Assembly (NCBI GenBank): GCA_965204875.1
Contig: OZ242020.1
Location: 2,542,001-2,606,000, forward strand
DNA: 64,000 nucleotides
DNA from: Aldehydirespirator sp965204875
Lineage (GTDB): Bacteria > Actinomycetota > Acidimicrobiia > Acidimicrobiales > Aldehydirespiratoraceae
Direction: 5' to 3'
Positions 23,552-32,100 of the stretch are shown here, one piece after another. Each line of letters begins with the position of its first letter. Within the stretch, counting starts at the first letter, position 1. The notes under the pieces were generated by a model. The model was not told where the DNA came from. It saw only the letters and a list, made by a program, of their open reading frames with translations, and searched no databases. A program made the position numbers and the translations under genes.

Positions 23552-24991
23552 ATGAGTTCACCGGGGACCATCGAGCATCGTCGACCCCGCCTGGCCCGCA
23601 GGGGGCTGATCGCGGCCATCCTGGCGCTGGGGCTGCTCGCCGCAGGCTGCGGCGATGACGACGATGACGGCGCCGAGCCCGCGCCCGCTGCGACCTCTGA
23701 GCCGGACACGTCGCCGGAGCCCGCCGGCAGCTCCGATCCCGAGGGCGCGTCCGGCGAGGAGTCCCAGGACGAGGCGACGACCACCGCGCCCGACACGGAC
23801 AGCGAGACAGCCGATCCCCAGGAAGCGCCCGAGCCGACGCAGCCGGCGCCCGAGTCCGGCGAGCCAGTCCGGGTCGGGAGCCTCCTCGACGAGACCGGCC
23901 CGCTCAACATCTACGGAACTCCCATGGCCGACGCCACCCGGCTCGCGGTGGCGAGCATCAACGCTGCGGGCGGCGTGCTCGGGCGGCAGCTCGAGCTGGT
24001 GGCGCTCGACTCGAAGTCCGATCAGAACGAGTACATCGCCGGCGCCGACCGGCTGGTGGCCGAGGACCTGGCCGTGGTCCACGCCGGCATCACCAGCGCG
24101 TCGCGCGAGGCGATCCGCCCCACATTCGGCGAGGCCGAGTTGCTGTACTTCTACAACGTCCTCTACGAGGGCGGCGTGTGCGACCGCAACACCTTCGTGA
24201 CCGGCGTGGTTCCCACACAGCAGCTGCAGGTGCTGATCCCGTGGGCCATCGAGAACTACGGGCCGCGCCTGTACGTGCTGGCCGCGGACTACAACTACGG
24301 GCAGATCTCGGCCGACTGGGTGCGCCACTACGCGGCCGAGGCCGGCGGCGAGGTCGTGGGCGAGGACTTCTTCCCCCTGGACGTGGCCGAGTTCGGCACG
24401 ACCATCTCGGAGGTGCAGAGCGCGGCCCCCGACGCAGTGGTCTCGATCCTGGTCGGCGGCGCCCACATGTCCTTCTACAGCCAGTACGCGGCCACCGGCG
24501 CCGAGATCCCGGTGGTGTCGACGACGTTCGGGCTGGGAAGCGAGCAGGTGGCCCTCGACGCGGCGTCATCCGAGGGCATCGTCGTGGCCTACCCGTACTT
24601 CGAGGAGCTCGACAATCCCGCCAACGCCGAGTTCGCCGCCGCCTGGCACGAGGCCTACGGCGACGGCTACCCCTACATCACCGACCTGGCCGTGTACGTG
24701 TGGGAGGGCTGGCACCTCTGGGCGTCCGCCGTGAATGCCGCAGGAACTCTGGAGCGCGAGGCTGTGATCGCGCAGCTCGAGAGCGGCAACGTCGGCTTCG
24801 ACAGCCCCAAGGGCAGAGTCACCCTCGACGGCCCGTCGCATCATCTGGTGCAGCCGGTCAGCCTGGCCCGTGCCAACGCCGACAACGGCTTCGACGTGAT
24901 CGAGACGTTCCAGAGCATCCCGCCGTCGTTCGAGCAGCAGAGCTGCGACCTGATCGCCAACCCGGCAACCAACGAGCAGTTCACGCCCTAG
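23552..24991 (+). CDS. urtA: urea/short-chain amide ABC transporter substrate-binding lipoprotein
   Basis: 479 aa from ATG 23552 with a strong AGGAGG at 23540. An Arg-rich n-region and hydrophobic helix end in the lipobox LLAAGC, so the protein is a membrane-anchored lipoprotein. A ~75-residue acidic Pro/Glu/Thr linker follows. The mature domain (VRVGSLLDETGPLNIYGTPM) is a type I periplasmic-binding fold of the UrtA/FmdD/AmiC group, with YNVLYEGGVCDRNTF typical of that group. FmdD and UrtA bind amides and urea. The neighbouring amidase favours an amide over urea; no urease genes are present. Confidence 0.88.
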   Translation: MSSPGTIEHRRPRLARRGLIAAILALGLLAAGCGDDDDDGAEPAPAATSEPDTSPEPAGSSDPEGASGEESQDEATTTAPDTDSETADPQEAPEPTQPAPESGEPVRVGSLLDETGPLNIYGTPMADATRLAVASINAAGGVLGRQLELVALDSKSDQNEYIAGADRLVAEDLAVVHAGITSASREAIRPTFGEAELLYFYNVLYEGGVCDRNTFVTGVVPTQQLQVLIPWAIENYGPRLYVLAADYNYGQISADWVRHYAAEAGGEVVGEDFFPLDVAEFGTTISEVQSAAPDAVVSILVGGAHMSFYSQYAATGAEIPVVSTTFGLGSEQVALDAASSEGIVVAYPYFEELDNPANAEFAAAWHEAYGDGYPYITDLAVYVWEGWHLWASAVNAAGTLEREAVIAQLESGNVGFDSPKGRVTLDGPSHHLVQPVSLARANADNGFDVIETFQSIPPSFEQQSCDLIANPATNEQFTP

Positions 24992-25049
24992 CGGACGAGC
25001 GGTCAACCCTCTGGCGGACGAGCGGTTCACGCTCCAGCACGCGGGCCCG

Positions 25050-25913
25050 ATGGCTCCAGACAGAGTCTTCAACCTCGGCTTCGACCTCGCCACCACGGTC
25101 TCGATCCTGATCCTGGTGTTGCTGGGCCTTGCGGTCATCTTCGGGATGCGCGGCGTGATCAACCTCGCGCACGGCGAGTTCATCATGCTGGGTGCCTTCG
25201 CGACCCTCACCGGGGTGCGCGGCGGCCTCAACATCTGGCTGGCGATGGCTCTGGCGGCGGCGACGGTGGGCGCCTTCGGGATTGTGGTCGAGCGGCTGCT
25301 GATCCGGCGTCTCTACGGCAGGCTCGCCGACACCATGCTGGCCACCTGGGGCCTGTCGCTGATCATCGTCCAGACGGTGGAGAACCGCTACGGGTCGGTC
25401 ACCGAGGGCATCCCGGTGCCGGTGGGAAACTTCACGCTCGGCGAGTTCTCCATGTCGAGATACAACCTCGTGCTGATGGCCGCGGCCGCGGCCGGGGTGC
25501 TGGCGACCTGGGCGATCATGCGCCGCACGCGCTACGGACTGCTGGCGAGGGCCGCGACCCAGTCTCCAACGATGGCCGAGGGGCTCGGCGTGAACACCTC
25601 GGTGGTGAACATGTGGACCTTCGGGCTCGGGTCGGCTCTCGCCGGCGCGGCCGGCGCGCTGCTCGCGCCCGTCGTGGGGGTGATTCCCACCATGGGCCAG
25701 ACCTACGTAGCGCGCGCCTTCATGACCGTCATCGTGGGCGGGCCGTCCTTTCTGGCCGGGACCGCGTCGGCGAGCGGGCTGCTGGGCCTCGTCGAGAATC
25801 TGGGCACCAACTGGTTCACACCCGTCATCGGCCAGGCGATGCTGCTCATGGCGGCGATAGTGATGCTGCGGTTCATGCCGCAGGGTCTGACAGGGACCCG
25901 GCTCAAGAGATGA
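25050..25913 (+). CDS. urtB: branched-chain/urea-type ABC transporter permease
   Basis: 287 aa with about eight hydrophobic helices, in the LivH/UrtB family. Its family signatures include GMRGVINLAHGEFIMLGAF near residue 33 and GTASASGLLGLVENLGTNW near the end. It forms half of the membrane channel together with the UrtC-like half of the next protein. The stop overlaps the ATG of the next gene (ATGA at 25910-25913). The upstream spacer repeats the sequence around the urtA stop (GCGGACGAGCGGT at 24991 and 25014). Confidence 0.9.
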   Translation: MAPDRVFNLGFDLATTVSILILVLLGLAVIFGMRGVINLAHGEFIMLGAFATLTGVRGGLNIWLAMALAAATVGAFGIVVERLLIRRLYGRLADTMLATWGLSLIIVQTVENRYGSVTEGIPVPVGNFTLGEFSMSRYNLVLMAAAAAGVLATWAIMRRTRYGLLARAATQSPTMAEGLGVNTSVVNMWTFGLGSALAGAAGALLAPVVGVIPTMGQTYVARAFMTVIVGGPSFLAGTASASGLLGLVENLGTNWFTPVIGQAMLLMAAIVMLRFMPQGLTGTRLKR

Positions 25914-27964
25914 GGGCGGCGCCTGCTGCCGGCGGCACCCGCCGCGACCTGGCCGCCGCCGGGTCGGTGTTCGCGGTGGCCGCCGTGCTGGGCAACCGGG
26001 TGGAGGAGTTCACCGCCTTCGAGTGGTCGCTGTGGGCCATACAGGCCATCCTCGCACTGTCGCTGACGCTGGTCTGGGGCCACGCCGGGATCTTCAGCCT
26101 GGGACAGGCCGCCATCTACGGGATCGGCGGTTACGCCTACGGGTTCTGGGCCATCAACCTGGCCGACAACACGGGCGAGTCGGTGACCGCGGTGATCGCC
26201 GCGGCGGCCGCCGGCACCGTGTTCGCGACGCTTCTGGGCTACTTCGTGTTCTACGGCAACGTCACCGACGTGTACGTGGCCATCATCACGCTGGCTGTGA
26301 GCCTGGTCCTCTTCGCCTTCGTGAACTCGACCTCGGGCCGCGCCTACCGCATCGGCGAGGCGCCCTTCGGCGGCTACAACGGCATGACCGGCATACCGCG
26401 CCTCACCTGGCGCCTGCCCGGCGGCACCGGCCACGAGCTGACCAGGACCCAGTTCTTCCTGTTCTGCGTGGCGGCGGGCCTGCTGATCGCGGTGGCCATT
26501 CGCCTGCTGTCGCGCCGGCCGTTCGGTCGCATAGCGATGGCGCTGCAGCACAACGAGCTGCGCACCGGGCTGCTCGGGTATGACGTGAGGTGGCACAAGC
26601 TGGCGGTGTTCACGGTCGGTGGCGGCATCGCCGCCTTCGCGGGCGCGCTCCTCGCAGCGTGGGGGCGCTTCATGAGTCCGCCGGTCTTCTCGCTGACGCC
26701 CGCCGCGCTGGTGGTGATCTGGGTGCTGGTCGGCGGCCGCGGCAGTGTCTCGGGCGCGTTCGTGGGCGTCCTGGTCGTCAAGGGGTTCTCCTCCTGGTTC
26801 GGAGGTGCCAGCGGCGACAACGAGCCGATCGTGCTCGGCGCGATCCTCGTCCTGATCGTGCTGGCGCTGCCCGGCGGGATCGTCGCCGGCGTCTCCAGGC
26901 TCATGGGCCGAGCGGATCTGACTCGGCTTCCCTGGCAACCGTCTCGGGCGCCCGGCCAGACCGCGGCCCAAGCGGCCTCCGCGCAGGGTGAAGGGGGCGA
27001 GGGGCAGCGCGCCTCGCGGCCGTGCACCGCCCGCCGAGCGCGCAAGCCCGCGGCAGCCGAGCCTGCGATCCGCCGGCCGATCCGCAACGGGCCGCTCGCG
27101 CCGCCGGGCGCGCCGCCGCGTGCTCGGCTGATCGCGACCGAGGCGGTGACGAAGCGTTACGGCGGGCTGGCCGCCGTGGACTCCGTGACCCTTGAGTTCC
27201 CGCGCGGCGTCTCGTGCCTGATCGGCCCCAACGGCGCCGGAAAGAGCACCCTGCTGGACCTGCTGTCGGGACGCCAGCGGCCCACGTCGGGTGCCGTGAA
27301 GCTCGACGGGGCAGACCTCACCGGGCGCGAGCCGTTCCGCCGCGCCCGCGCCGGGCTCGGCACCAAGCTGCAGGTCGCCTCGGTCTACGAGGCCCTGACC
27401 GTGAGGGAGAACCTCTGGCTGGCCTGCTACGCCATGCGCCGCGACACCGGCGAGGCCGACCGGCGCGCCGCCGGGCTGCTGGAGTGGCTGGACCTGCGCG
27501 ACGACGCCGAGCGTGCCGCCGGCACCCTGTCACACGGCAGGAAGCAGTGGCTCGAGATCGGCATGGTCGTCTCAACCGAGCCCTCGGTCGTGCTTCTCGA
27601 CGAGCCCACGGCAGGCATGACCCGCGCCGAGACGGCGCGCACGGCCGACCTCGTTCGGGAACTGGGCGCGACGGCATCGGTGATCGTGGTCGAGCACGAC
27701 ATGGACTTCGTGCGCCGGCTTGACGCGCCGATCACCGTCCTGCACATGGGTTCGGTGTTCAAGCAGGGCACCTTCGAGGAACTCTCCAGCGACGAGAGGG
27801 TGATCGACATCTATCTGGGCACCCACCACGGCGGCGGCAGTGCCGATACCGATCACGCCGATACCGGTCACGAGAGTGCCGATCACGCCGACACCGGCCA
27901 CGGCAGTGCCGGTGTGAACAGCGCCGGCATGACCCCGTTCAGATCCGGCGGCGGATCGGGCTGA
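25910..27964 (+). CDS. fused ABC permease-ATPase (UrtC-UrtD-like)
   Basis: 684 aa from ATG 25910. Residues ~1-330 are a LivM/UrtC permease (LTLVWGHAGIFSLGQAAIYGIGG split over helices; ALVVIWVLVGGRGSV). A ~65-residue Ala/Arg/Pro linker follows. Residues ~400-650 form an ABC ATPase with Walker A GPNGAGKST, a signature LSHGRKQWLEIGM of UrtD type, and Walker B VVLLDEPTAGM. UrtC and UrtD are normally separate proteins. The last ~35 residues contain a 10-residue repeat of the DHADTGHESA type. The open frame is continuous, so the fusion is not a stop-codon error. Confidence 0.88.
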   Translation: MRAAPAAGGTRRDLAAAGSVFAVAAVLGNRVEEFTAFEWSLWAIQAILALSLTLVWGHAGIFSLGQAAIYGIGGYAYGFWAINLADNTGESVTAVIAAAAAGTVFATLLGYFVFYGNVTDVYVAIITLAVSLVLFAFVNSTSGRAYRIGEAPFGGYNGMTGIPRLTWRLPGGTGHELTRTQFFLFCVAAGLLIAVAIRLLSRRPFGRIAMALQHNELRTGLLGYDVRWHKLAVFTVGGGIAAFAGALLAAWGRFMSPPVFSLTPAALVVIWVLVGGRGSVSGAFVGVLVVKGFSSWFGGASGDNEPIVLGAILVLIVLALPGGIVAGVSRLMGRADLTRLPWQPSRAPGQTAAQAASAQGEGGEGQRASRPCTARRARKPAAAEPAIRRPIRNGPLAPPGAPPRARLIATEAVTKRYGGLAAVDSVTLEFPRGVSCLIGPNGAGKSTLLDLLSGRQRPTSGAVKLDGADLTGREPFRRARAGLGTKLQVASVYEALTVRENLWLACYAMRRDTGEADRRAAGLLEWLDLRDDAERAAGTLSHGRKQWLEIGMVVSTEPSVVLLDEPTAGMTRAETARTADLVRELGATASVIVVEHDMDFVRRLDAPITVLHMGSVFKQGTFEELSSDERVIDIYLGTHHGGGSADTDHADTGHESADHADTGHGSAGVNSAGMTPFRSGGGSG
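27853..27912 (+). repeat. 30-bp tandem repeat coding a His/Asp-rich tail
   Basis: Two 30-bp units (27853 and 27883), sharing GATCACGCCGA, encode 10-residue repeats of the DHADTGHxSA type at the end of the permease-ATPase fusion. Histidines at a regular spacing might bind metal, which is speculative. Confidence 0.7.
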
Positions 27965-28665
27965 TGCTGGCGCTTGAGGGTCTGCGGGCCGGGTACGGCG
28001 CCGTGCCGGTGCTGCACGGCGTCGATCTGGAACTGGCAGCCTCGGAGTGCGCCGCGGTGCTGGGACGCAACGGAGCCGGCAAGACCACCCTGATGCGAGC
28101 CATCACTGGAGCCATCGCCGGCACCGGGGGATCGGTCACGCTCGACGGCACCGACCTGCGCCCGCTCAAGGCCTACGAGCGGGCCCGGCTGGGGATCTCC
28201 AGCGTGCCCCAGGGGCGCGACATCTTCCCGAAGCTGACGGTGCTGGAGAACCTCCGGGTGGGTACCGCGGCCCGCCGCGGCCGCGGCGGCGACACGGTCG
28301 AGAAGGTCCTCGCGGGGTTCCCCATGCTCGACCGGCGCAGGCACGACCGCGGCGGGAGCCTCTCGGGGGGACAGCAGCAACTCCTGGCGCTGGCAAGGGC
28401 GCTCGTGGCCGCGCCCCGCCTGCTGCTTCTGGATGAGCCGTCCGAGGGAATCCAGCCTTCGGTGCTCGACGAGATCGCGCAGGCGATCGGCAGGATCAAC
28501 GCCGAGGGCGGCGTCGCCGTCCTGCTCGTGGAGCAGAACCTGGACTTCGCGGCCCGCATCGCCCGGCGCGCCCTGATCATGGAGAAGGGCGAGATCATTG
28601 CCGAGGAAACCACCGCGGAGCTGCTCGGCGACCGCGCCCTCCACAGGAAGTACCTGGCGCTGTAG
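27964..28665 (+). CDS. urtE: ABC transporter ATP-binding protein (UrtE-like)
   Basis: 233 aa. Walker A is GRNGAGKTTLMRA near residue 36, the Q-loop region VPQGRDIFPKLTVLENL, signature SLSGGQQQLLALARAL, Walker B LLLLDEPSEGIQP and the H-switch replaced by VEQNLDF as in LivF/UrtE proteins. It pairs with the ATPase half of the preceding fusion. The start overlaps the upstream stop by one base (TGATG). Confidence 0.92.
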   Translation: MLALEGLRAGYGAVPVLHGVDLELAASECAAVLGRNGAGKTTLMRAITGAIAGTGGSVTLDGTDLRPLKAYERARLGISSVPQGRDIFPKLTVLENLRVGTAARRGRGGDTVEKVLAGFPMLDRRRHDRGGSLSGGQQQLLALARALVAAPRLLLLDEPSEGIQPSVLDEIAQAIGRINAEGGVAVLLVEQNLDFAARIARRALIMEKGEIIAEETTAELLGDRALHRKYLAL

Positions 28666-28717
28666 CCCGGCCAGACCCGACCGCACCCCCGCCCGGCCCG
28701 CAGGCCGCGACTCGTCA

Positions 28718-28800
28718 AGAACCGCACACACGCACACACAATCACCCCCGCACAAAATCAACCCCCCTCCCCCAAATTTAGACCTACACCTACACATACA
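28718..28800 (+). other. G-poor, C/A-rich leader before the acyl-CoA synthetase gene
   Basis: About 80 nt with only four G, rich in CA and CCC runs, in a window that is otherwise G+C balanced. The transcript here would be almost unstructured. It lies between urtE and the acyl-CoA synthetase, where a promoter, translation enhancer or Rho-type termination site is possible. Confidence 0.5.
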
Positions 28801-28831
28801 CGATCACCCGATAGCGAAAAGGAGCACAGCC

Positions 28832-30505
28832 ATGAAGTTGTCATCGGACCCCGGGCCGCCCGCAGTGCCCCTGCCGTCGTCGGACGCCGGGCCTGCCGCG
28901 GTGCCGCTTCTGGAGGAGACCATCGGTGAGAACCTGGCTCGGACGGTCGCGGAGCATGCCGACCGCGAGGCATTGGTCTCTGTCGAGCAGGGGCTGCGCC
29001 TCACCTACTCGGAGTTCGCGGGCGAGGTCGACCGCGTGGCCCGTGCGCTGATGGGCATCGGCGTCGCCAGAGGCGACCGGGTGGGCATCTGGAGCCCGAA
29101 CTATGCCGAGTGGGTGCTGATCCAGTACGCCACGGCCCGCATCGGAGCCATCCTGGTGACGATCAACCCGGCCTACCGGACGTCAGAGCTCGAGTACGTG
29201 CTGAACCAGTCGCGCGCTTCGGTGCTGGTGGCGGCCGAGCATTTCGCCGACAGCGACTACAGGTCGATGATCGCCGGAGTCTGGGACCGGGTGGCGGCGA
29301 GGCGGGCGGTCTACCTGCACACCCCCGACTGGGACGGGCTGCTGGAGGCTGCGGACGCGGTCACCGCGGACCAGCTCGAGCAGCGCGCCGCACAGCTGTC
29401 GCCCGGCGACGCCATCAACATCCAGTACACCAGCGGCACCACCGGATTCCCCAAGGGCGCCACGCTGAGCCATCGCAACATCTTGAACAACGGCTACTTC
29501 ATCGGCGAGGCCTGCAAGTACACGGCCGATGACCGCGTGTGCATACCCGTTCCCTTCTATCACTGCTTCGGGATGGTGCTGGGCAACCTGGCATGCACCA
29601 CCCACGGTGCCGCCATCGTGGTACCCGCCGCCGGCTTCAGCGCGGCCGCCACCCTGCGCGCCTGCGTCGCCGAGCGCTGCACGAGCCTGTACGGGGTGCC
29701 GACCATGTTCATCGCCGAGCTGGCCGAGCCCGACCTCGACGGCTATGACCTGTCGTCGCTGCGCACCGGGATCATGGCCGGCTCGCCGTGCCCCATCGAG
29801 GTCATGCGCCAGGTCGTCGAGCGCATGAACATGCGCGAGGTCACCATCGCCTACGGCATGACCGAGACCTCCCCGGTGTCCACCCAGACCTCGACGGACG
29901 ACCCGCTGGAGAAGCGCGTGTCCACGGTGGGGCGGGTGCATCCCCACGTCGAGGTCAAGATCGTCGACCCCGAGAGCGGCGAGACAGTGCCCCGCGGCTC
30001 CGGCGGGGAGCTCCTCACCCGTGGGTACTCGGTGATGCTGGGCTACTGGGACGAGCCGGAGCGCACCTCCGAGGCCATCGACGGCGACGGCTGGATGCAC
30101 ACCGGCGACCTGGCCGTCATGGACGGCGAGGGGTACGTCAACATCGTCGGTCGGATCAAGGACATGATCATCCGCGGCGGCGAGAACGTGTATCCCCGCG
30201 AGGTCGAGGAGTTCCTGTACACCCACCCCGACGTGGTGGAGGTGCAGGTGATCGGCGTGCCCGACAGGCGCTACGGGGAGGAGGTCATGGCCTGGATACA
30301 GCCGCGCGACGGCACCGAGGTCACCGCCGCGGGCATCAAGGAGTTCTGCCGGGGCGCAATCGCCCGCTACAAGGTGCCCCGCTACATCAAGTTCACCGAC
30401 TCCTTCCCGATGACGGCCACGGGCAAGATCCAGAAGTTCAAGATGCGCGAGACCTCGATAGCCGAGCTCGGCCTGCAGGACGCGGCCGGCGTGCTCAGCG
30501 CCTAG
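28832..30505 (+). CDS. AMP-forming acyl-CoA synthetase
   Basis: 557 aa from ATG 28832 with AAAAGGAG upstream. Activates a carboxylic acid to its CoA ester. The ATP-binding P-loop is YTSGTTGFPKGATLSH, followed by AYGMTETSPVS (A5), WMHTGDLAVMD (A7) and the hinge GRIKDMIIRGGENVYP. The C-terminal catalytic Lys is in PMTATGKIQKFKM. The closest known group is medium/short-chain fatty acyl-CoA synthetases (FadD3/AMP-binding type). Set between an amide importer/amidase and an acyl-CoA dehydrogenase, it would activate the acid released by the amidase. Confidence 0.92.
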   Translation: MKLSSDPGPPAVPLPSSDAGPAAVPLLEETIGENLARTVAEHADREALVSVEQGLRLTYSEFAGEVDRVARALMGIGVARGDRVGIWSPNYAEWVLIQYATARIGAILVTINPAYRTSELEYVLNQSRASVLVAAEHFADSDYRSMIAGVWDRVAARRAVYLHTPDWDGLLEAADAVTADQLEQRAAQLSPGDAINIQYTSGTTGFPKGATLSHRNILNNGYFIGEACKYTADDRVCIPVPFYHCFGMVLGNLACTTHGAAIVVPAAGFSAAATLRACVAERCTSLYGVPTMFIAELAEPDLDGYDLSSLRTGIMAGSPCPIEVMRQVVERMNMREVTIAYGMTETSPVSTQTSTDDPLEKRVSTVGRVHPHVEVKIVDPESGETVPRGSGGELLTRGYSVMLGYWDEPERTSEAIDGDGWMHTGDLAVMDGEGYVNIVGRIKDMIIRGGENVYPREVEEFLYTHPDVVEVQVIGVPDRRYGEEVMAWIQPRDGTEVTAAGIKEFCRGAIARYKVPRYIKFTDSFPMTATGKIQKFKMRETSIAELGLQDAAGVLSA

Positions 30506-30510
30506 CCGTC

Positions 30511-31659
30511 ATGAACCTCACACAGGATCAGATCGACTTCCGCGCCGTGCTGCGCGACTTCGCCGGCGCGGAGATAGCCCCCCATGCCGCGGCCTGGGAC
30601 CGCGACCACGTCTTTCCCGTCTCCACCGTCAGGGCGATGGGTGATCTGGGCCTCTTCGGCCTGGTGTTCCCCCGCGAGTACGGCGGTGCCGGGGCCGACT
30701 TCACGACGCTGTGCATCGCCATAGAGGAGATCGGGCGCGCCGACCAGTCCATGGGGATCACGCTGCAGGCCGGCGTCTGCCTCGGCGCCAGACCGATCCT
30801 CGAGTTCGGCTCGCCCCAGCAGGTCGATGCCTACCTGCCCGACCTGGTGTCCGGTCGAGCGCTGGCCGGTTTCGGGCTCACCGAGCCTGGCGGTGGCTCC
30901 GACGCCGGCGCCACCAGGACACGGGCCGTCGCCGACCTCTCGGGCAGCGAGCCGCAGTGGGTTATAGACGGGGCGAAGGCGTTCATCACCAACTCCGGCA
31001 CCGAGATCACCAGCCTGGTGACGGTGACCGCGCTGACCAGCGAGGGGGTGTCGTCGATCATCGTGCCGTCGGGCACCCCTGGACTCATCGTGGAGCCGCC
31101 GTACCGCAAGCTGGGCTGGCACGCCTCCGACACCCACGGCCTGGTCTTCGACGGCTGCCGGGTGCCCCAGGCCAATCTCCTGGGCCGTGCCGGGCAGGGG
31201 TTCCGGCAGTTCCTGGCGACCCTCGACGACGGCCGTGTGGCGATCGCCGCGCTGGCGGTGGGACTGATCCAGGCCTGCCTCGACGAGTGCACCGCCTACG
31301 CCCGCCAGCGCCAGGCCTTCGGCAGGAGCATCGGCAGCTACCAGGCGGTGGCGTTCAAGTGCGCCGACATGGCTGTGGCCGCCGAGACGGCGCGGCAGAT
31401 GACCTACTCGGCCGCGGCGCTCAAGGATGCGTGCCGGCCCTTCAAGAGGGAGGCTGCGATCGCCAAGCTCTACGCCACCGAGGCGGCGGTCGCGGCCACC
31501 AGGGAGGCGACGCAGATCTTCGGCGGCTACGGGTTCATCGACGAGACGCCGGTGGCGCGCTTCTACCGGGACGCCAAGATCCTCGAGATCGGCGAGGGCA
31601 CCAGCGAGATCCAGCGCCTGGTGATCTCGCGGGAGCTCGGTTTGGCCGCTGCGGCCTGA
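30511..31659 (+). CDS. acyl-CoA dehydrogenase
   Basis: 382 aa flavoprotein that introduces a double bond alpha-beta to the CoA thioester. It starts 5 nt after the synthetase stop, so the two are cotranscribed. The family motifs FGLTEPGGGSDAGATRT (FAD loop), KAFITNSGTEI, QAFGRSIGSYQAVAFK and QIFGGYGFIDETPVARFYRDAKILEIGEGTSEI (quoted here in two parts: QIFGGYGFIDE and ILEIGEGTSEIQR) are present. The catalytic base would be the Glu in IGEGTSE. Likely second step after activation of the amide-derived acid. Confidence 0.93.
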   Translation: MNLTQDQIDFRAVLRDFAGAEIAPHAAAWDRDHVFPVSTVRAMGDLGLFGLVFPREYGGAGADFTTLCIAIEEIGRADQSMGITLQAGVCLGARPILEFGSPQQVDAYLPDLVSGRALAGFGLTEPGGGSDAGATRTRAVADLSGSEPQWVIDGAKAFITNSGTEITSLVTVTALTSEGVSSIIVPSGTPGLIVEPPYRKLGWHASDTHGLVFDGCRVPQANLLGRAGQGFRQFLATLDDGRVAIAALAVGLIQACLDECTAYARQRQAFGRSIGSYQAVAFKCADMAVAAETARQMTYSAAALKDACRPFKREAAIAKLYATEAAVAATREATQIFGGYGFIDETPVARFYRDAKILEIGEGTSEIQRLVISRELGLAAAA

Positions 31660-31725
31660 CGCAGGCGGGGATGTCGCCGCCTCGCTGACGCAGTCCGCGA
31701 CCCGGGGTTTGCAGCGCCGGCACGG

Positions 31726-31731
31726 TAGGCT
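31726..31731 (+). promoter_or_regulatory. putative -10 box for leaderless secG
   Basis: TAGGCT ends 7 nt before the GTG start of secG. secG therefore probably has its own promoter rather than reading through from the acyl-CoA genes. Confidence 0.45.
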
Positions 31732-31738
31732 GGGCGGC

Positions 31739-31963
31739 GTGATATGGCTGATCGCCCCGCTTCACGTCCTCTCGGCGCTGGCGCTGGTCTTCCTCGTGCT
31801 GCTTCACAGCGGCAAGGGCGGGGGTCTCTCGGACATGTTCGGCGGCGGGCTCGGCGCCCAGGCCGCCGGTTCCACGGTCGTTGAGCGCAACCTCGACCGC
31901 ATCACGGTCATCGCGGCGCTGGTGTTCGGCTTCGCATCGATCTCCTACGCCCTAGCCCTCTGA
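31739..31963 (+). CDS. secG: preprotein translocase subunit SecG
   Basis: 74 aa, GTG start. Two membrane helices (PLHVLSALALVFLVLLHSG and VIAALVFGFASISYALAL) flank the SecG loop KGGGLSDMFGGG, followed by ERNLDRIT. SecG assists the SecYE channel in protein export. In actinobacteria it normally follows tpiA; here it is 19.3 kb away, behind the amide block. It is followed at 32002-32042 by two copies of a 17-bp repeat (GCCCTGCAGTCGTAGTC type). Confidence 0.9.
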   Translation: MIWLIAPLHVLSALALVFLVLLHSGKGGGLSDMFGGGLGAQAAGSTVVERNLDRITVIAALVFGFASISYALAL

Positions 31964-32100
31964 GCGTCCGAGCGGGGCGCCGACACCGGACCGCTCTGGG
32001 CGCCCTGCAGTCGTAGTCTCTAGGTGCCCTGTAGTCGTAGTCACTGAGACGGCGAGCGAATGGTCGGCCGGGGGTGGTTGGGGCCGCGGGAGGTGAGCAC

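Noticed and set aside
23552..28665. True urea transporter (Urt) of a urease cluster
   Set aside because: No urease structural or accessory genes are near; an amidase and acyl-CoA enzymes flank it, so an amide is the better guess, though urea is not excluded.
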